Source of the DNA: Candidatus Tiddalikarchaeum anstoanum
GTDB lineage: Archaea; Nanobdellota; Nanobdellia; Tiddalikarchaeales; Tiddalikarchaeaceae
DNA length: 45,170 nucleotides
Assembly (NCBI GenBank): GCA_902385255.1
Contig: CABMEV010000007.1
Span: forward strand, 1 to 45,170
Direction: 5' to 3'
Each line of letters opens with the position of its first letter. Position 1 is the first letter of the stretch. A model generated the notes under the pieces. The model saw nothing but the letters and a program-made list of their open reading frames with translations. It searched no databases and was not told where the DNA came from. Position numbers and translations under genes: made by a program. Positions 40,827-45,170 of the stretch are shown here, piece by piece.

Positions 40827-43265
40827 ATGGTCGACAGCCAATTTTTAACAAAAGGATTAACAACGACTCAAGTAAATACTCACAGGGCCATTCATGGATT
40901 GAACAAGCTTCCTGAAAAGTCAGGAAAGTCAGCAGTTGATATTTTCATAAGCCAGTTTAAGAACCCTTTAATTTACATAATCACAATTGCTGCAATAATT
41001 TCAGCGCTCTTAAACGAGTACTCCGACGCGGCACTAATCGGATTTGTAATAATATTAGACAGCCTGATTGGATTCTTCCAGGAATACAAGGCAGAGAAAA
41101 CAATGAACGCGTTAAAACATTTATTAAACCCGACTGCAAGAGTTATCCGTAATTCCGCAATTGTGAATATTGACGCTTCTGAAATAGTTCCTGGAGACTT
41201 AGTAATACTGAATACCGGAGATAAGATACCTGCCGACGGTGAATTAATGGAGAGTGTTAGTTTAGGTATAAATGAGGCGATACTGACAGGAGAGAGCGAA
41301 CCAGTTCACAAAAAAATAGGCGAAACCGTATTTATGGGAACAATAATATTGTCAGGACGAGGGCTCATAAAAGTTTCAGTTACAGGTTTGAAAACAAAGC
41401 TTGGAAAGATTGCGGAATCATTAGTTACCATTAATGAAGAGCAGACACCTTTACAGGTCAGGTTAAACTCTTTCAGCAAATCATTATCAATTATGGTCTT
41501 GATAATCAGTTTTTTAATATTCGTTATAGGATTATTCTTAGGTATTAATATTTTCGAAATGGTTAGGTTGTCAATAGTTCTTGCAATTGCTGCAATACCT
41601 GAAGGATTAATTATTGCAGTTACCATGATATTAGTTATAGGTATGCAGATGATTCTGAAGAAGAAAGGACTTGTTAAAAAATTATTAGCAGTTGAAACAC
41701 TAGGCTCGGTGACAACAATAGCCACGGATAAAACTGGAACACTCACTGAAGGACAAATGCATGTTGTAAAAGCTGACGTTGTCAACAGTAAAATAGCATC
41801 TTATGTCATGGCATTATGTAATAATCTAGAGGACTCTCTTGAAATTACATTATGGGATTATGTGAAAAACGCATTGAATACTAATCCGCAGGAATTATTT
41901 GACAAGTATAAGCGTGTTAATGAGGAGCCTTTTACCAGCGAGAAAAAATTTATGCTTACAACAAATATTATTGACGGCGTAGAGACAGGTCTGATTAAAG
42001 GGGCACCTGATATTATAATAGAGTTCTGCAAGTTAACGAAGAAGGAGAAAGAAGCCATTCTTTCAAAATTTGAGGATTGGGCGAGGCTGGGCTTAAAAAT
42101 TATAGGTTTAGCTTATAAAGAAGGTTCACATCCTGCGAAACTAACTGATTATACTTGGGCTGGACTAATAGGGATAGAGGATCCAATAAGACCTAGTGTT
42201 AAAAACTCAATTGAATTATGCATGAGGGCAGGAATAAAGACTAAAATAATAACAGGTGATTTCAGATTAACTGCCGAGAAAGTTGCCAAAAATTTAGGGT
42301 TAGATGTTACAAACGGCCACATTCTTGAAGGATACCAGATTGATAAAATGAGCGAAAAAAACTTAATTAGTATGATAAAGAATGTAACTGTTTTTTGCAG
42401 AGTCACTCCTGAGCATAAGTTAAGGATTATAACAGCACTTCAAAAAGCAGGAGAAGTGACAGCGATGATAGGTGATGGGGTTAATGACGCTCCAGCTTTA
42501 AAGAAGGCAAATATAGGTGTTACTGTAGGAGGAGGCACGGATGTCGCCCAGGAGACAAGCAGTCTCATAATGCTTGACAGCAACTTTAAAACATTAGTCG
42601 ACGCTGTCGAAGAAGGCAGAATAATATTTGATAATATCAAGAAAGTAGCAGCGTACGTTTTATCAAACTCTTTCGCTGAAATAATACTTTTATTTTTCTC
42701 ATTCATATTAGGTTGGCCTGCACCTTTGACAGTGGGACAAATACTCTGGATTCACTTAATATGCGACGGCCCCGTTGATATATCATTGGGATTTGAACGA
42801 GGGGAAAAAGGAATAATGGATGAGCCTCCGAAGAAATTAAACGAGAACGTACTGGACAGACGAAGCACAGTATTAATAGGTTTAATAAGTTCAGTATCTG
42901 CAGTAATAAGCCTTATAATATTCGGATATTACGCGTTTTTTTTGAACGAAGTGGTTTTAGCTAGAACTTTGATTTTCACAATATTCAGCATTCAAACTTT
43001 AATTTACATATTTGCTTATAAAAGTTTAAGGCGATCTATTTTCCACGCAGGCAATATTTTATCAAACAAACCTTTAATCGGCTCTGTAATATTAGGATTG
43101 TTTATGACTTTAATCGCCTTATACGTACCATTCATGAATAATTTATTAAATCTGCAAGCATTAACCATTACTGAATGGGTTATACCTATCTCAGTTTCTA
43201 TGATAATGGTGATACTTGTTGAATTGGTAAAATATTCTTATACTCTTATTATGAAAAAGTCATAA
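40827..43265 (+). CDS. Cation-transporting P-type ATPase (type II, Ca2+-like)
   Basis: An integral membrane pump of 812 aa. TGES is at 154-157, the phosphorylated Asp D301 in DKTGTLTEGQ, PEGL in M4 at 258-261 (IPEGL) and GDGVNDAP from 549. The M6 segment reads WIHLICDGP (about 641-649), where Ca2+-ATPases usually have N-L-V-T-D; Asp647 is kept but Asn is His643. This points to the Ca2+/Mg2+/Na+ group with an altered ion site. An N-terminal cation-ATPase domain (LTTTQVNTHRAIHGLNKLPE) and ten membrane helices are in order. The nucleotide-binding domain is compact. Confidence 0.93.
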   Translation: MVDSQFLTKGLTTTQVNTHRAIHGLNKLPEKSGKSAVDIFISQFKNPLIYIITIAAIISALLNEYSDAALIGFVIILDSLIGFFQEYKAEKTMNALKHLLNPTARVIRNSAIVNIDASEIVPGDLVILNTGDKIPADGELMESVSLGINEAILTGESEPVHKKIGETVFMGTIILSGRGLIKVSVTGLKTKLGKIAESLVTINEEQTPLQVRLNSFSKSLSIMVLIISFLIFVIGLFLGINIFEMVRLSIVLAIAAIPEGLIIAVTMILVIGMQMILKKKGLVKKLLAVETLGSVTTIATDKTGTLTEGQMHVVKADVVNSKIASYVMALCNNLEDSLEITLWDYVKNALNTNPQELFDKYKRVNEEPFTSEKKFMLTTNIIDGVETGLIKGAPDIIIEFCKLTKKEKEAILSKFEDWARLGLKIIGLAYKEGSHPAKLTDYTWAGLIGIEDPIRPSVKNSIELCMRAGIKTKIITGDFRLTAEKVAKNLGLDVTNGHILEGYQIDKMSEKNLISMIKNVTVFCRVTPEHKLRIITALQKAGEVTAMIGDGVNDAPALKKANIGVTVGGGTDVAQETSSLIMLDSNFKTLVDAVEEGRIIFDNIKKVAAYVLSNSFAEIILLFFSFILGWPAPLTVGQILWIHLICDGPVDISLGFERGEKGIMDEPPKKLNENVLDRRSTVLIGLISSVSAVISLIIFGYYAFFLNEVVLARTLIFTIFSIQTLIYIFAYKSLRRSIFHAGNILSNKPLIGSVILGLFMTLIALYVPFMNNLLNLQALTITEWVIPISVSMIMVILVELVKYSYTLIMKKS

Positions 43266-43318
43266 AACATGAACAATAAGGTTTTAAAAGAATAAAATTT
43301 ACATAATTTTTAATATTT

Positions 43319-45170
43319 ATGAGTAATTTTTTCATAAAGTTAAGTGTTGTATGTCTAGTTATAATATTAGCATGCGCTGGTTACTTAGAGTCGAAAAACG
43401 TATTCGCATTAAAATATGAAAATAATCCAGGTGCTAGCGCAGGGCAGATTAGTAATACTCCTTTAAATATTATCAACGTTAACAGCGAAGGATTCATAGT
43501 TTACAACAGAGGATGGGAGAATGTCAACAAAATAGTTGCGCTAATAGACGGCACATTTGTCGACTTCGAATTAGATGAGCCATTAAGCCCGGACAGGGGT
43601 ATTTTTTTAAAATTCAGCCAGTCCTTCTACCACGGCAGTGAGAGTGTCATATCACTCGCAGCTGAACCTGTCAACGCATCAAATAATAAGCTCTCTTACA
43701 TGTATTATAACACTGCCTGCTCTAATAATTACTGCACTAAGAGCTCGTACATAAACAATACGTGCTCTTACTCGAACCTTGAAAATGGTGAATGGTTCGG
43801 ATGCTTTAACACTACAGGATGCCTCGACAACGGCATTGGTGAAAAGTTCTGCGCCTGCTTAAACGGTTCATGCGCAGACTCATGCGGCAACCAAATCTGT
43901 GAACCATGGGAAGTTAATTCCTGCCTTGACGACTGCAACAACTGCAGAGAACTAAGAGAAGACTGCACTTACCCAAACACTTGGTTCAGCGGAGGAGTAA
44001 ACTCCGAAACAGGCGATTACTGCGCTTGCTGCGGCGACGACGGAATGAATGATAACTTCAACAACGGAACCCTTTTTTGCAGCAACGGAGTAGTGTTAAC
44101 TGATGCTGACTCATTATACTCTTTCAATTGGGATAATAATGCAGATTACGCGCTTGGCAAAAGTGTCTGCGAATCAATGAATCATACATGGCTTTCTTCA
44201 AACATCAGCTTTGGCGTGATGAACTTAGTAAGCAATGATTTCGACCAAGCACTCAGCATTTTCAGCGCTGACATTGACACAGACTCCGACACTGATATTA
44301 TCACAACCAATATTAACAATAATATAGTATGGTGGGAGAATCACCTGCCTACTAATTTCTGGAGCAAGCACGTAGTTGATTTCAGCGTCGTAACACCAGT
44401 TGACGTCTTTAGCGCTGACGTCGACAATGACGGAATCATGGACATCATAAGCGTCTCAGAGTCGCAGGATGTCATCGTATGGTTTGATAATCTCGCAGGA
44501 ACAGGGACTTCATGGGATAAGCACTTAGTCTATGAAGGATTTGACGGCGCCTCAAGCGTTTTTAGCACTGACTTGGATGGCGACGGCGACTTGGATATTA
44601 TAAGTACAGGCTCCGGATTTAATTCTAACAAAATAATGTGGTTCGAGAACATTGACGGCGACGGCGATAACTGGACTGAGCACTTAATAGATGACTTCTT
44701 ATTCGGTGCTAAAAGCGTTTTAAGCGTTGACTTAAACAACGACGGCAGGAAAGAAGTTCTTGCAGCAAGCGAGATATCAAATGCAATAAATTGGTGGGAT
44801 TATAACGGCACCATGTGGAATAAGCATGTAATTGCGGAGAATTTCAGGGGCGTTAAAAGTATTTTAAGCGTTGACGTGGATGGCGACGGCGACCTTGATG
44901 TTATAGGCGCCGCTTATTACAATGACAGCTTTGCGTGGTGGGAGAATAAAGGCAGTGCAGCAATATGGGAAGAGCACATCTTGAATAATAGTATTAGCGG
45001 GCCTTTTGCCATATCAGCTGGCGACTTGGATAATGACGGAGACATGGATATCGTAGGCGCTGCGTATAACTCAATCATAGTCTGGGAGAACATTAACAAT
45101 AACATGTGGCGGCAGAGAATAATCACCAACTCTTTCAACGGCTTTGACTTATTCCTAACAGACTTGGATA
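43319..45170 (+). CDS. Secreted FG-GAP/VCBS-repeat surface protein, 3' partial
   Basis: The frame is open to the right edge (617 codons seen). The N-terminus MSNFFIKLSVVCLVIILAC is a signal peptide with a possible weak lipobox. A beta domain (LNIINVNSEGFIVYN, ALIDGTFVDFELDEPLSP) and Cys-rich modules (GIGEKFCACL, CGNQICEPWE, CCGDDGMND) match the left-edge protein. After residue 310 come at least six FG-GAP/VCBS repeats such as DLDGDGDLDIIS with Ca2+-binding Asp patterns, separated by VWWEN and WxxH motifs, which build a beta-propeller. A surface adhesin is likely. TTTTAAAAG at about 43282-43290 is a possible promoter. Confidence 0.82.
   Translation, partial: MSNFFIKLSVVCLVIILACAGYLESKNVFALKYENNPGASAGQISNTPLNIINVNSEGFIVYNRGWENVNKIVALIDGTFVDFELDEPLSPDRGIFLKFSQSFYHGSESVISLAAEPVNASNNKLSYMYYNTACSNNYCTKSSYINNTCSYSNLENGEWFGCFNTTGCLDNGIGEKFCACLNGSCADSCGNQICEPWEVNSCLDDCNNCRELREDCTYPNTWFSGGVNSETGDYCACCGDDGMNDNFNNGTLFCSNGVVLTDADSLYSFNWDNNADYALGKSVCESMNHTWLSSNISFGVMNLVSNDFDQALSIFSADIDTDSDTDIITTNINNNIVWWENHLPTNFWSKHVVDFSVVTPVDVFSADVDNDGIMDIISVSESQDVIVWFDNLAGTGTSWDKHLVYEGFDGASSVFSTDLDGDGDLDIISTGSGFNSNKIMWFENIDGDGDNWTEHLIDDFLFGAKSVLSVDLNNDGRKEVLAASEISNAINWWDYNGTMWNKHVIAENFRGVKSILSVDVDGDGDLDVIGAAYYNDSFAWWENKGSAAIWEEHILNNSISGPFAISAGDLDNDGDMDIVGAAYNSIIVWENINNNMWRQRIITNSFNGFDLFLTDLD

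Noticed and set aside
41306-41785. Minus-strand ORF of 159 aa inside the P-type ATPase gene
   Set aside because: Antisense to conserved catalytic regions; low-complexity composition.
1-45170. CRISPR array, insertion sequence or integrated element
   Set aside because: No regularly spaced repeats, transposase, integrase or tRNA-end duplication was found; the tRNA-Pro gene is intact and its flanks show no attachment-site repeat I can see.

Overview
The window is an AT-rich, gene-dense stretch of an archaeal chromosome, most likely from a DPANN archaeon (Woesearchaeota, Pacearchaeota or Nanoarchaeota-like). The archaeal calls are firm: L15e, L44e, S27e, aIF2-alpha, Nop10, GINS, PriS, Hel308, HerA, NreA, SecF/SecD, archaeal NadM and an ADP-dependent sugar kinase. 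The DPANN placement rests mainly on a single-chain primase that carries the four-cysteine Fe-S region of PriL, on large Cys-rich surface proteins, and on short gaps with TATA boxes about 25-30 bases before many start codons (leaderless transcription). It is an inference, not a phylogeny.

Layout. 1-2504: the end of a pilin-like surface protein with Asp-box (BNR) repeats. 2501-4424: NreA and L15e. 4450-7128: two unknown co-directional genes, one with a degenerate zincin motif. 7239-9664: secF-secD. 9673-11775: a Hel308 helicase interrupted by one in-frame amber codon. 11837-19857: a six-gene envelope operon (two anchored exoproteins, a small membrane protein and three lipoproteins), four members of which appear to share the same two-module plan. 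19896-24054, minus strand: the information-processing cluster priS, GINS, L44e, S27e, aIF2-alpha, Nop10, PAC2, with repeated ATGA-type overlaps. 24352-29912: a HIT-like protein with a broken active site, an XRE regulator, HerA, an unknown protein and two small membrane proteins. 29930-30004: tRNA-Pro(TGG). 30114-33160: an SIS-domain sugar isomerase convergent with an ADP-dependent sugar kinase. 33215-34679: two winged-helix proteins and an unknown.

34793-37151 is the most interesting part. A 58-codon gene, easily missed because of its size, encodes a peptide ending in SCHSCNGP. It is followed by a radical SAM/SPASM protein with a helical C-terminal extension and then by a HELAH metallopeptidase. 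This has the logic of a RiPP pathway (precursor, maturase, protease), and I do not recognise it as a known family. Rubrerythrin lies convergently downstream.

37810-45170: two extended-SDR NAD-binding proteins, NadM, a small Cys-rich protein, a Ca2+-type P-ATPase, and the first part of a secreted FG-GAP/VCBS-repeat protein that shares its N-terminal modules with the protein at the left edge. No CRISPR array, insertion sequence, integrase or rRNA gene was seen.
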